From NCBI GenBank assembly GCA_031394735.1, contig JANMXI010000287.1:18598-82597 (forward strand): a stretch of 64,000 nucleotides of DNA, read 5' to 3'. Position 1 is the first letter of the stretch, and every line of letters begins with the position of its first letter. The stretch is from TMP-86 sp031394735. GTDB lineage: Bacteria > Pseudomonadota > Gammaproteobacteria > Steroidobacterales > Steroidobacteraceae. Below the pieces are notes generated by a model. The model made no database searches, was not told the origin of the DNA, and saw nothing but the letters and a program-made list of their open reading frames with translations. Shown in pieces: positions 33,270-41,844 of the stretch. Position numbers and translations under genes: made by a program.

Positions 33270-33617
33270 ATGGCGACGATTTTCGAGAAGATAATTGCCG
33301 GCGAACTGCCGGGCAACATTTTGCACCGCGATGACCGCGTCGTTGCATTCACCGATATTCACCCGGTGGCGCCCATCCATATCCTGATCGTGCCGCGCAA
33401 GGTCATCGAAACCGTCGATGACATCGCCGATGAGGACGCGGCCTTGGTCGGACATATGATCATCGTGGCGCGCGACCTTGCGCGTCAGCAAGGCATTGCC
33501 AAAGACGGATATCGCTTGATCTTCAATTGCCGCACCCATGGCGGCCAGGAGGTCTATCACCTTCATTTACATTTGATCGGAGGCCGAGTTCTCGGACGCA
33601 TGGTGCATCGTGATTAA
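33270..33617 (+). CDS. HIT family nucleotide hydrolase (HinT-like)
   Basis: A 115-residue HIT protein: FEKIIAGELPGNILHRDDRV at the N-terminus, and the catalytic His triad in GGQEVYHLHLHLIGG. The ATG at 33270 is chosen (GGAG five bases upstream); the frame is open further up but into the divergent gene's coding region. HinT-type enzymes cleave AMP-lysine and adenosine phosphoramidates and may remove misadenylated products. Its stop overlaps the start of the proline iminopeptidase gene by 8 bases. Confidence 0.95.
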   Translation: MATIFEKIIAGELPGNILHRDDRVVAFTDIHPVAPIHILIVPRKVIETVDDIADEDAALVGHMIIVARDLARQQGIAKDGYRLIFNCRTHGGQEVYHLHLHLIGGRVLGRMVHRD

Positions 33618-34713
33618 GAAAAAACAAAAGGCGGCAATCAAGAAGCCCGCCCGCAAAACTGCGGCGCCTAAACCTGCGAAACGTCCCGCGCAAAAGGCTA
33701 AAACCGTGCGCGCCAAGCGTGCAGCCTCAGGTCGCGTACCGGCTCAGGCGTCCACCGCACCGGCACTGCGCGGTTTGTATCCGCCGATCGCGCCGTACCG
33801 GCACGATTTCCTGCGTGTCTCGGAGTTGCACGAAATTTACTTTGAGGAAAGCGGCAATCGTCAGGGCAAGCCGGTTGTATTCCTGCACGGCGGTCCCGGC
33901 GGCGGTGCGGATGCGCGTGCCCGGCGGTTCTTCGATCCCCAGCACTATCGCATCGTCGTGTTCGATCAGCGCGGCTGTGGCCGAAGCCGGCCGCATGCAA
34001 GCCTCATCGAAAACACCACCTGGCATCTGGTGGCCGACATCGAGCGGCTGCGCAAGCATCTTGGGATTGAACGCTGGCAGGTGTTCGGCGGCTCCTGGGG
34101 AAGCACACTGGCGCTGGCATACGCGCAGGCCCACCCGGAGCGTGTCACCGAACTGGTGCTGCGTGGCATCTTCCTGTTGCGGTATCACGAGATCCGCTGG
34201 TTCTATCAATTCGGCGCTTCGGCGCTGTATCCGGAAAGCTGGGAATCGTATCGCGACCTCATTCCGCCTGAAGAGCGCGATGACTTTCTAAGCGCATATC
34301 ACAAGCGGCTCACCGGCAACGATCAGCGTGTGGCGCTTGCGGCGGCGCGCGCCTGGTCGATCTGGGAAGGGGCCACCAGCTTTTTGCGTCCGAATCTGGA
34401 CAACATCAAGCACGCGGGCGAAGACCATTTCGCACTCGCCATGGCGCGCATCGAATGCCACTACTTCGTCAATCGCGGCTTCCTGCGCCACGAGAATCAA
34501 CTGATCGACGATGTGCCGAAGATCCGCCACATTGCTACGACCATCGTGCAGGGACGGTATGACGTGGTGTGTCCGCCAATGAGTGCCTGGGACCTGCATC
34601 GTGCCTGGCCGCAGGCGGATCTGAAGATCGTCACCGAGGCCGGGCATTCGGCCTTTGACCCCGCCAATACGCATGAATTGGTGAGCGCAACCGACCGGTT
34701 CCGGGATCTGTAG
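33610..34713 (+). CDS. pip: Proline iminopeptidase with a Lys/Ala/Pro-rich N-terminal tail
   Basis: An alpha/beta hydrolase that releases N-terminal proline. The core starts about residue 52 (ALRGLYPPIAPYRHDFLRV) and shows the oxyanion motif VVFLHGGPGGGADARARRFF, then VVFDQRGCGRS, the nucleophile FGGSWGSTLALAYA, and the late TIVQGRYDVVCPP (Asp) and EAGHSAFDP (His). The first about 45 residues (KKKQKAAIKKPARKTAAPK...) are an extra basic tail. The frame begins at a GTG overlapping the HIT stop, and no later ATG precedes the core, so the tail is likely translated. A GNAT gene follows after 6 bases. Confidence 0.93.
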   Translation: MIKKKQKAAIKKPARKTAAPKPAKRPAQKAKTVRAKRAASGRVPAQASTAPALRGLYPPIAPYRHDFLRVSELHEIYFEESGNRQGKPVVFLHGGPGGGADARARRFFDPQHYRIVVFDQRGCGRSRPHASLIENTTWHLVADIERLRKHLGIERWQVFGGSWGSTLALAYAQAHPERVTELVLRGIFLLRYHEIRWFYQFGASALYPESWESYRDLIPPEERDDFLSAYHKRLTGNDQRVALAAARAWSIWEGATSFLRPNLDNIKHAGEDHFALAMARIECHYFVNRGFLRHENQLIDDVPKIRHIATTIVQGRYDVVCPPMSAWDLHRAWPQADLKIVTEAGHSAFDPANTHELVSATDRFRDL

Positions 34714-34719
34714 CAGCGC

Positions 34720-35184
34720 ATGTTCGAACTGGCAACGCTGGGACTGGCGCGGGCACAAGAGGCCGATCAGATCGCGCGGATGTCGCGCGATCTGATCGAA
34801 GCCGGATTGACTTGGGCCTGGACACCCGATCGTGTCCGACGGCACATCCTCGACCGCAACTGTTCGGTGGTGGTCGCCCGAAGCGAACAGCACGTGGTGG
34901 CCTTCGCCCTCATGCATTTCGGCGATAAGATCGGACACCTGAACCTGCTCGCGGTCGACCCACAGTGGCGTCGCCAGTATTGCGGCCGGCGCTTGATGGA
35001 ATGGCTGCTGGCCAGCGCGGAAGTTGCCGGGATCAAGCGGATTGACCTCGAGTTGCGCGCCGACAATGCCGCGGCCAAATCATTTTACGAATCGGTGGGC
35101 TTCGCCGCGACGACGATCAAGCCTCGCTACTATCAAGGCGTTGAATCGGCGCTGGGCATGCGGCTGGTCCTGCTGAAAGACTAA
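34720..35184 (+). CDS. GNAT family N-acetyltransferase
   Basis: A 154-residue acetyltransferase with the GNAT core: beta4 HLNLLAVDPQWRRQYCGRRLMEWLL (motif A, a variant of the usual RxxGxG/A loop, here RQYCGRR), then RIDLELRADNAAAKSFYESVGF (motif B). The substrate is unknown; the LRADNAAAKSFYESVGF block is RimI-like. It is the last gene of the HIT-iminopeptidase-GNAT run, followed by an intrinsic terminator. Confidence 0.9.
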   Translation: MFELATLGLARAQEADQIARMSRDLIEAGLTWAWTPDRVRRHILDRNCSVVVARSEQHVVAFALMHFGDKIGHLNLLAVDPQWRRQYCGRRLMEWLLASAEVAGIKRIDLELRADNAAAKSFYESVGFAATTIKPRYYQGVESALGMRLVLLKD

Positions 35185-35212
35185 CGTCTCTGCGAGTCCA
35201 CCTACCGGTCGG

Positions 35213-35233
35213 CGTTTCCGCTGAAACGTTTTT
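35213..35233 (+). terminator. Intrinsic terminator after the GNAT gene
   Basis: The stem CGTTTC / GAAACG with loop CGCT is followed at once by TTTTT. It sits 28 bases after the GNAT stop and ends the plus-strand HIT-iminopeptidase-GNAT run before the convergent MFS-acyltransferase gene. Confidence 0.75.
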
Positions 35234-35261
35234 CCCGGTCGAATGCGGACGCCGCTCAGCG

Positions 35262-37142
35262 TCAGTCCGGGATTTTGTCAAACAACAAACCGACCTGAGC
35301 GCGCAGCATTTCCGGAGTCGCGTCACGCGGCGGCCAAGGGTCACCGACATTAACGTCGATCCGCGCCCATAACTTGCGCGGCAACCGCTGCCACGCAGTC
35401 GTGGTTCGCCGCGAGAACATCGATCCCCACAATCCCACCAACGCCATCGGAATGACCGGCACCGGCGTCTCTGCCAGAATGCGCTTCAATCCCGGGCGAA
35501 AATCGCCGATCTTGCCATCGGGGGTCAATCGGCCCTCCGGAAAAATGCACACCAACTCGCCATCGCGCAGCGCCTGCGCGGTCGCCACGAACGCCTGTTC
35601 ATAGACCGCCGGATCGGCCTTGGCGGAAACAATCGGGATGGCCTTCATGCCGGCCGCAATGGTCGAGATCAGCGGTGCGCGAAAAATCGCCTCGTCCATG
35701 ATGAAGCGGATCGGCCGACGGCAGGCCGCCGAGACCAGCAGTGCATCGACGAAGCTGACGTGATTGCACACCAGCAGCGCCGGCCCGCTTTCCGGAAAAT
35801 TCTGCGTGCCGTGCTTTCGCAGACGGTAAAGCGTGTGCACGAGCAGCCAGGCGATGAAGCGCAGCAGAAACTCGGGCACCAATGTGTAGATGAAAACCGC
35901 GACGGCCGCGTTCATTACCGCCGCGACCAGGATCAATTGCAGGACGGTCATGCCCGCCGCCAGTCCCGCGGCGCCGAGCAGAGCCGCAGCCACCATGAAC
36001 AAGGCATTGAGAATGCTGTTCGCGCCGATGATGCGCGACAGTGCTTCGGGCCGCGCCCGTTGCTGCAACATAGCATTCAGCGGGACGACGAAGAATCCAC
36101 CGAATACGCCGATCGCCGTCAGATCGAGCAGCGTGCGCCAGGCGCCGGGAAGCGCCAAAAAAGCGCCGACACTCAACTGTGCGGTGGTGTTCGGATGCGG
36201 CGAGGCGAACACCCAGTCAATCGCGAAGGCGCTGAGCCCGATCGATCCGAACGGCACCAGACCGATCTCCACCTGCCTGCCCGACAATCGCTCACACAGC
36301 AATGAGCCGATGCCGACGCCCATTGAAAACATCACCAGCGTCAGCGTGACCAACGACCCTGCACCGTGCAGCACCGACTTGCAATACAAGGGCAGCTGCA
36401 CCAGCACCAGTGCGCCGAAAAACCAGAACCACGACAATCCCAGCACCGACAGAAAGACCGGACGCGATTCGCGTGCGGCGCGAATATTGTCGAGGCTCGA
36501 TGCCCACAGATTCCAATCCAGGCGTTGCGATGGCGCCACGGGCGCGGCGCGCGGCATGGTCAGACTGACGGCGAATCCGAGCACCGCGATGGTGAACAAC
36601 GAATACACGATCCAGTGCAAATCACCGTGAGCGGCCAGCACCCCGGCCGCCAGCGTGCCGAGCAAAATCGCCACGAAGGTGCCCGTCTCCAACAACGCAT
36701 TGCCGCCGATCAGTTCCGCCGCCCCGAGCACCTGCGGCAGCAGGCCATACTTGGCGGGCGCAAAGAAAGTGGAATGCAGGCCCATCATGAACAACGCGCT
36801 CAACAGCAGCGGCAGGTGATGGGTCAGAAATCCGGCGCCTGCCAACGCCATGATGCCGATTTCCACCGCCTTCACCGACTGGATGACACGCGACTTGTCG
36901 AAGCGTTCGGAGAGCTGGCCGGCAATGCCGGAAAAGACCACGAACGGCAGGATGAACAGGCCACTTGCGATATTGGCAAGGAGTTCGGGCCGGAGTGAAC
37001 TCCAGGAACTTGCCTGATACGTGACCAGGACGATGAGCGCGTTCTTGAACACATTGTCATTGAACGCACCCAGCGCCTGGGTCACAAAGAACGGCAGAAA
37101 GCGCCGTTCATGCAGCAGGGCAAATTGATTGGGCTCGCTCAC
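35262..37142 (-). CDS. MFS transporter-acyltransferase fusion (LplT-PlsC-like)
   Basis: A 626-residue inner-membrane fusion. Residues about 1-400 are a 12-helix MFS domain of the LplT type (FVTQALGAFNDNVFKNALIV near the N-terminus; FFAPAKYGLLPQVLG). The C-terminal 200 residues are a PlsC domain with the HxxxxD motif in CNHVSFVDALLVS and FPEGRLTPDG. It should flip lysophospholipid inward and reacylate it. Compared with the three-part Aas/LplT fusions, the acyl-ACP synthetase domain is absent, so acyl donor supply must come from elsewhere. The GTG at 37142 matches the usual family start (SEPNQFALLHERRFLPFF); an upstream in-frame extension has no support. Confidence 0.9.
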   Translation of the reverse strand: MSEPNQFALLHERRFLPFFVTQALGAFNDNVFKNALIVLVTYQASSWSSLRPELLANIASGLFILPFVVFSGIAGQLSERFDKSRVIQSVKAVEIGIMALAGAGFLTHHLPLLLSALFMMGLHSTFFAPAKYGLLPQVLGAAELIGGNALLETGTFVAILLGTLAAGVLAAHGDLHWIVYSLFTIAVLGFAVSLTMPRAAPVAPSQRLDWNLWASSLDNIRAARESRPVFLSVLGLSWFWFFGALVLVQLPLYCKSVLHGAGSLVTLTLVMFSMGVGIGSLLCERLSGRQVEIGLVPFGSIGLSAFAIDWVFASPHPNTTAQLSVGAFLALPGAWRTLLDLTAIGVFGGFFVVPLNAMLQQRARPEALSRIIGANSILNALFMVAAALLGAAGLAAGMTVLQLILVAAVMNAAVAVFIYTLVPEFLLRFIAWLLVHTLYRLRKHGTQNFPESGPALLVCNHVSFVDALLVSAACRRPIRFIMDEAIFRAPLISTIAAGMKAIPIVSAKADPAVYEQAFVATAQALRDGELVCIFPEGRLTPDGKIGDFRPGLKRILAETPVPVIPMALVGLWGSMFSRRTTTAWQRLPRKLWARIDVNVGDPWPPRDATPEMLRAQVGLLFDKIPD

Positions 37143-37198
37143 GTCCGAGCCTACATTGGCCCGAATCGCGAGGAGCGTCAACTCCGAGCATATAAGCG

Positions 37199-37639
37199 CT
37201 ACCGGCGGCGGCCGAAGTACCAATGCTCCACAACAAACAGCGTGAAAAGCACGCCGATCCACTCATGCGTGAGAGCGGTGATGCGTTGTCCTACATCGTT
37301 GGTGAGGAAAAACAAACCGAACCCCGACACGCTCAGGAGCAGCAGCACCGCTGCGAACATTCCGCCGCTGCAGCGCCTCAGCCGTGCTTTCCACTGCGGT
37401 GTCGAATGGCGCGCCGCGATCCAGCCGATCAGCCACAGCGCCGGAACGGCGAGAACACCATGAGCCAGAAGCAGCGGCGCCGCCCACGCATGCGGTGAAA
37501 CACCGAACTCGCCGGGCACCGTGAACCAGGTATTCAGAACGAGCCACCAGATGCCCGACGCCCAGAGCAACCCAAACGCGACATACAACGCGAGTCGATC
37601 CGCGCGCGACATGCTGCGATTCATGCCCGGAATCGTCAT
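37199..37639 (-). CDS. Four-helix His-rich membrane protein (putative heme b/PepSY-type redox partner)
   Basis: A 146-residue protein with four predicted transmembrane helices (LALYVAFGLLWASGIWWLVL; APLLLAHGVLAVPALWLIGW; GMFAAVLLLLSVSGFGLFFL; WIGVLFTLFVVEHWYF). His residues lie in or near helices 2 and 4 (HAWAAPLLLAHG; HEWIGVLFTLFVVEH), as in small cytochrome b-like DUF4405/PepSY-associated proteins. The ATG at 37639 overlaps the stop of the FMN-binding gene by 4 bases (ATGA). That coupling and the heme-type His pattern suggest it passes electrons across the membrane to the flavoprotein. Heme binding is inferred. Confidence 0.8.
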   Translation of the reverse strand: MTIPGMNRSMSRADRLALYVAFGLLWASGIWWLVLNTWFTVPGEFGVSPHAWAAPLLLAHGVLAVPALWLIGWIAARHSTPQWKARLRRCSGGMFAAVLLLLSVSGFGLFFLTNDVGQRITALTHEWIGVLFTLFVVEHWYFGRRR

Positions 37640-38190
37640 GGGTTGGTCGATGTGCGCAGCGTCGTCTGCCACAAAGCCACGATCCAGCGCACGCCCTGCG
37701 TGACATGCTCCGAGGACAGCGTGGCACCGGCGATATTCTTGATGTCGGTTCGGAATTTTAACTGCTCGAGTCCCGCACGATCCTCGAATTGCGCGCGCCA
37801 GTTGCGATTGCGAATTTCGCCACCGTGACTTTCGCGGTAGGCAAGAATCTCAATGTGGGTGAGAACGCCGGCCGCATCGATGCCTACCGCGTAGGTGATC
37901 AGGCTCTGGCGCCCGATGACCTCATCGATGAAAAAATATCCGGCCGCAGTCCCCGCGCGTTGTGCGGCCCAGACTTGCAGCATGCCGCGCATCGGTTGCG
38001 GGCCGGCCAGCGCCGCGATGCTGCGGCGCTGCTCATCGGTCAGACTCACGAGGCAGGGCGAGAACTGATCCGCCAGCGGAAAAACCGCGTGCTGCGCGGC
38101 TTCCAAAGTCAGGTAGTCCGCGGCAATCACCGGCGCTGCCGGCAGCAATCCGGCCAGCGCCATACCCGGCAATAGAAAACGTGTGTCCAC
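37636..38190 (-). CDS. Periplasmic FMN-binding domain protein
   Basis: A 184-residue exported protein. An N-terminal signal-like segment (FLLPGMALAGLLPAAPVIAA) precedes the FMN-binding (NqrC/RnfG-type) domain, with AYRESHGGEIRNRNWRAQFE and the flavinylation motif NIAGATLSSEHVTQGVR, in which the Thr is the predicted covalent FMN site. ApbE, which attaches FMN from FAD to such threonines, is encoded 2.6 kb away at 40812. A GTG at 38190 is the likely start; it shares one base with the stop of the porin gene. The four-helix protein overlaps its end. Confidence 0.9.
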   Translation of the reverse strand: MDTRFLLPGMALAGLLPAAPVIAADYLTLEAAQHAVFPLADQFSPCLVSLTDEQRRSIAALAGPQPMRGMLQVWAAQRAGTAAGYFFIDEVIGRQSLITYAVGIDAAGVLTHIEILAYRESHGGEIRNRNWRAQFEDRAGLEQLKFRTDIKNIAGATLSSEHVTQGVRWIVALWQTTLRTSTNP

Positions 38191-39524
38191 TAAAACTGAT
38201 AGCCCAACCCCAGATCGTAACGATTATCGCCGGAACGATTGCGGAAGTTCAGATAATCCGCCTTGATGACGACGCCCGGCGCGATCATCCAGTTCACGCC
38301 GCCGGTGAACACCTGGCTGTCGCCGGGTGTCAGCGGTGTCAGGCCGACTCCCAGATCGGCAAACGAGTCGGCGGTATTGAAGCGCTCGTAGCGCACGAAC
38401 GGCGTCAAACTCCAGTTGCCCCGGTCGATCGCCCGATACGCGGCCTCGGCGTACCAGCCGAAGAAGGACTCCGGAATCGGCGCGAGGCTGCCCACGCTCA
38501 GCAGATTGATGGCGGCCGTGTTGCTGATGCGGCCGCGCGCGTACAACGCAGACAGTTCCCATTGCGCCGGCGTCCAGCGCGCGTGGCCTTCCCACAAGGA
38601 CACGCGCGACCTGCCCACCGTCGACTGGCCCTGTGAGGCGCCGCCGTTAAACAGCGAAGCGCCCACCTTCAAGCCTGGCACGCCGATGTAATTGATTGCG
38701 ACGAATCCGGACAGATCGCCGGCCGCCGCCAACGCCAATTCCTGATGGATCGAGCCCAGCGGCGACTCGCGCCCTTGCGTGGCCGTGGCGTCCCATTTAT
38801 TCAAATTAAAGCCGGTGGTCACTCCGACATTCCAGCTTAAGCCCGACTCGGTGGATCCGAATAACTCCACGCCGCCCTCGCGCCAGGTGGTGGGAATGAT
38901 GGCAGTCTCGATGCTATTTCGGAACACGCCGTAATACCGCGTGGGTTCGTGATTTTCATTCAGCATGCCAACCGGCATGAGGAACAATCCGACCTTGGCG
39001 AACAGACGATCGTTGAAGCGGCGCTCGACATACGCCTGCTCAACCTCCACTTCGCCTGGATCGGAGGCCGAACTCACGGAGTGCTCGAGTTCCAGCTCGC
39101 TGGCGAAGCGCGTGTTCTCGTCGAACTGATAGCCGATACCCAACACGAATCGCGCCACATCGGCCGTGGCTTTGGCCGAGTCCGACGTGGGATGCGAGTA
39201 ATTCAGTTCGCCGTAGCCAAAGAAGCTGGGTCCGCCGACGGTGCTCACATAGGTGGCTGAAGCACGTGTGGTCGCAGCGGCCACACCTGGCGCAGAAGCA
39301 CTGGACGACACGGCGGAGGCCGGTGCATTGCCCGCTGCCGCGAGCGCCTGCCCTTGCGCGGCCTGCTGCGATTTCAATTGTGCCAGCTCGGCTTTTACGG
39401 CCTCGAGCTGATCCGCCAATGCCTGCACGCGGGCTTCGAGGTCCTGCGTGCTGGCGGCAGTCGAGACGCCGGCGCCGGAAACAAACAACAACGCGGTAAA
39501 GATACAAACGGTGTAGAAGCGCAT
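38190..39524 (-). CDS. Outer-membrane porin-like protein with N-terminal coiled coil
   Basis: A 444-residue secreted beta-barrel candidate. A signal peptide (MRFYTVCIFTALLFVSGAGV...) is followed by a short coiled coil (LEARVQALADQLEAVKAELA) and then porin-like strands (FFGYGELNYSHPTSDSAKA, LELEHSVSSASDPGEVEVEQ, VKADYLNFRNRSGDNRYDLG), ending in GLGYQF with the terminal aromatic residue of outer-membrane barrels. It resembles OprO/OprP-type or DcaP-type porins with their N-terminal coiled coil. It lies between the di-heme peroxidase and the FMN-binding protein in one operon; the transported solute is unknown. Confidence 0.87.
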   Translation of the reverse strand: MRFYTVCIFTALLFVSGAGVSTAASTQDLEARVQALADQLEAVKAELAQLKSQQAAQGQALAAAGNAPASAVSSSASAPGVAAATTRASATYVSTVGGPSFFGYGELNYSHPTSDSAKATADVARFVLGIGYQFDENTRFASELELEHSVSSASDPGEVEVEQAYVERRFNDRLFAKVGLFLMPVGMLNENHEPTRYYGVFRNSIETAIIPTTWREGGVELFGSTESGLSWNVGVTTGFNLNKWDATATQGRESPLGSIHQELALAAAGDLSGFVAINYIGVPGLKVGASLFNGGASQGQSTVGRSRVSLWEGHARWTPAQWELSALYARGRISNTAAINLLSVGSLAPIPESFFGWYAEAAYRAIDRGNWSLTPFVRYERFNTADSFADLGVGLTPLTPGDSQVFTGGVNWMIAPGVVIKADYLNFRNRSGDNRYDLGLGYQF

Positions 39525-39533
39525 GGGGAACCT

Positions 39534-40745
39534 TTAAGGCTGATAGCCGTCATTGAGCGTTTGAAGAAAACTGATGACATCCGCGATTTCGCTTTCATTG
39601 AGCGCCGGCAGGTCGCCGAACACGCGGTTGTAGGGAACTTCGGTGTGATTGACGTTGACCCGATAGGCACTGGGCAGATCGTCAAACGGGTGTACGACGC
39701 CGGCCGCATCGGTTGGAAACCACTCCTGCGGATTGGTATCGCGCCGGACATAAAATCCAAGCGCCTCCGTCAAGGTGGCGAACTTGCCGTTGTGGAAATA
39801 CGGCGCCGACAACGCGACGTTTCTCAACGTGGGAACTTTGAAAGCCCCGCAAAGATCCACGCGATCGGTAATATCGGTGCGTTCGGGGCCACACAGGCCC
39901 AGATCGAAATAGGTGGGATCCGCGTTCGCTGCGATCGCCGGATTGCGCGGCACGCCGATATTGTCGTAGGTGAAATCGGTGAACAATGGCCGCTCGTCAT
40001 TCGGGCCGCGAGAACTGGGATGACAGGCCGCGCAATTGCCCTTGAGCGGATTGTTGAACAGTGCCAGTCCACGCAGTTCCGCATCGGTGAGCGTCGCGAG
40101 GCCGTCCTGGAAGGCATCGTATTTGCTGCTGAACGGCGCAAACTCTGCGACGTCCTCTCGCTCGTATTGTTGGATCGCCAGCAAGGCGCGCTCGAAAGCG
40201 GCCGCTGGATCATCGAAAATGCGCTCGCCGAATTGCGCCCGAAAATCCGCGGCATAATCCGCCCGGCTCAATTTGTCGGCCACCTCGGCGGCACTGGCAT
40301 TGGCCATCTCAAAGCTGGTGAGAAACGGGCGTCGCGCCTGCTCAGCCAACGTGCTGACGCGTCCGTCGCGGTCAAAGCCCCCGGTGGGGGTGCCCTCGGC
40401 GTCAAAGAAAAACGCCGGTGTCAGCGTCACGTAACGCAGGCACGGCGCATTGCGCAAACCCTGTGATTGCCCGGTCGCGCCTCCCAAGGACACCGCTAAC
40501 GCGTCGGCGGCGCTCAGCGCATGGTCGGCATCGTGGCAGGTGGCGCAGGACAGCCGCCCGCTGGCCGACAGCGAGACATCGTGAAAGATCTGTTCGCCCA
40601 GAGCGGCCATCGCCGACAGATCCGCGTCAGGCACTGTCGCCGCCGGTACCGTCTCGGCATTGCCCGCGCATCCCGCCAAAGTCGCCACAAAAGCCAGCAG
40701 GATCAAAGGGATGCTTTTTCGGAATGCCGGTCGTTGCGCTTTCAT
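39534..40745 (-). CDS. Di-heme cytochrome c peroxidase/MauG family lipoprotein
   Basis: A 403-residue protein with a lipoprotein signal peptide (SIPLILLAFVATLAGC). Two c-type heme motifs are present: CATCH near residue 83 and CAACH in NPLKGNCAACHPSS. Further family blocks include FKVPTLRNVALSAPYFHNGKF and an FLQTL C-terminus. Members reduce hydrogen peroxide or perform MauG-like long-range oxidation in the periplasm. It is the first gene of the minus-strand operon and lies 31 bases from a strong Fur-box-like site, so iron control is likely. Confidence 0.92.
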   Translation of the reverse strand: MKAQRPAFRKSIPLILLAFVATLAGCAGNAETVPAATVPDADLSAMAALGEQIFHDVSLSASGRLSCATCHDADHALSAADALAVSLGGATGQSQGLRNAPCLRYVTLTPAFFFDAEGTPTGGFDRDGRVSTLAEQARRPFLTSFEMANASAAEVADKLSRADYAADFRAQFGERIFDDPAAAFERALLAIQQYEREDVAEFAPFSSKYDAFQDGLATLTDAELRGLALFNNPLKGNCAACHPSSRGPNDERPLFTDFTYDNIGVPRNPAIAANADPTYFDLGLCGPERTDITDRVDLCGAFKVPTLRNVALSAPYFHNGKFATLTEALGFYVRRDTNPQEWFPTDAAGVVHPFDDLPSAYRVNVNHTEVPYNRVFGDLPALNESEIADVISFLQTLNDGYQP

Positions 40746-40775
40746 GTCATCCAGATCTATTATTTTTGATACGAA

Positions 40776-40790
40776 TGAGAATGATTATTG
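40776..40790. promoter_or_regulatory. Fur-box-like site between peroxidase and apbE genes
   Basis: The sequence TGAGAAT G ATTATTG matches the 7-1-7 Fur consensus TGATAAT N ATTATCA at 11 of 14 positions. It lies in the short divergent region, 31 bases upstream of the peroxidase ATG and 22 bases before the proposed apbE ATG, well placed to repress both directions under iron-replete conditions. The AT-rich block contrasts with the GC-rich surroundings. Confidence 0.68.
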
Positions 40791-40811
40791 ATTAGTTTCG
40801 CATTCGGGTCA

Positions 40812-41633
40812 ATGCGCCTTCTGGAGTCCGTTCAATTGCTCACTTATCCTGCGGCGATGGCCTGCATTTCACGCGTACGTCCCGCGCTCGGGACCTTGGT
40901 GGGATTCGAAGCGCACGCCCCCACCACCGCGCAAGCCCTGGGTGCCATCGACGCCGCGGCCGCCGTCATCGCCCGGCTCGAGGCGCTGCTTCACCCCACC
41001 CGTCCGGGGAGCGATCTGCTGACAATCGTGAATGGCGATGTCGGTGCCCCGACCCGCGTCCACCCGTGGACCTTCGCGTTGCTAACGCTGTGTCAGACCC
41101 TGCACCGGGTATCGAGCGGCGTCTTCGATCCCTGTCTGCCCGACGCAGCGGGACGCATGGGGGATGTGGAATTGCGCGCGCCGGACAGTGTCATCACGCA
41201 TGCACCGGTAATGATCGATCTGGGCGGGATTGCGAAGGGCTATGCCGTTGACCGGGCCATCGAGGCGATGCATCACGCCGGTTGCGTCAGTGCACTGGTC
41301 AATGCCGGCGGCGACGTGCGCGCCAGCGGCGAGCGCAGCTTCGCGATTTCCTGCCGGCAGGCATCCGGACAGAGCCGCGATCTGCAGCTGCGCAACACGG
41401 CGCTCGCGATTTCACGCCGCAATAGCGACACGGCGCCGACGGAACATCAAGGCTACTATTTGCGCGTCACACCTGCGCCTGTGACAGCAGCTGAATCCGC
41501 CGCCATCTTCGCGCCCTCAGCGGCGCTCGCCGATGCGCTGACCAAATGCGCGTTGCTGTGCAGTGATGAGCATTGCGATGACATCCTGCGGCACTTCGGC
41601 GCTTCTCGATTGATCAAGTCGGAGAGTTGCTGA
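40812..41633 (+). CDS. apbE: FAD:protein FMN transferase ApbE
   Basis: A 273-residue enzyme that transfers FMN from FAD to a Thr of FMN-binding domains. Signatures: RPALGTLVGFEA at the N-terminus, ARLEALLHPTRPGSDL, the hallmark IDLGGIAKGYAVDRAIE, VNAGGDVRASG, and the C-terminal ADALTKCALL, which replaces the DxxxT metal site of longer ApbE proteins by DALTK. No signal peptide is evident. The start could be ATG 40812 or ATG 40857; neither has a strong ribosome-binding site, and the conserved region begins shortly after 40857. Its client is probably the FMN-binding protein at 37636-38190. Confidence 0.9.
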   Translation: MRLLESVQLLTYPAAMACISRVRPALGTLVGFEAHAPTTAQALGAIDAAAAVIARLEALLHPTRPGSDLLTIVNGDVGAPTRVHPWTFALLTLCQTLHRVSSGVFDPCLPDAAGRMGDVELRAPDSVITHAPVMIDLGGIAKGYAVDRAIEAMHHAGCVSALVNAGGDVRASGERSFAISCRQASGQSRDLQLRNTALAISRRNSDTAPTEHQGYYLRVTPAPVTAAESAAIFAPSAALADALTKCALLCSDEHCDDILRHFGASRLIKSESC

Positions 41634-41844
41634 GGTGGCGAGCGGCGCGTTTGGCGCGGGGGGAATTGAATTTTTCGCCGGGCGGGGTCCAGCCAGTCGA
41701 AGGCACTCGGCGCGGCTCAAACACGCGCTGAGCAAACTTCGGAGGCACAACAACCAAACAGCTGCAGTTCAAATTGCATGGCACTGCCGCGCCAGTCTCA
41801 CGGCCTGGGATGATCTCCGTTACCGGCCCCGCCCGCCGACAAAA

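Noticed and set aside
41634..41844. Possible gene in the 211-base gap between apbE and the lipoprotein hydrolase
   Set aside because: Short frames only, no ribosome-binding site and no familiar motif.
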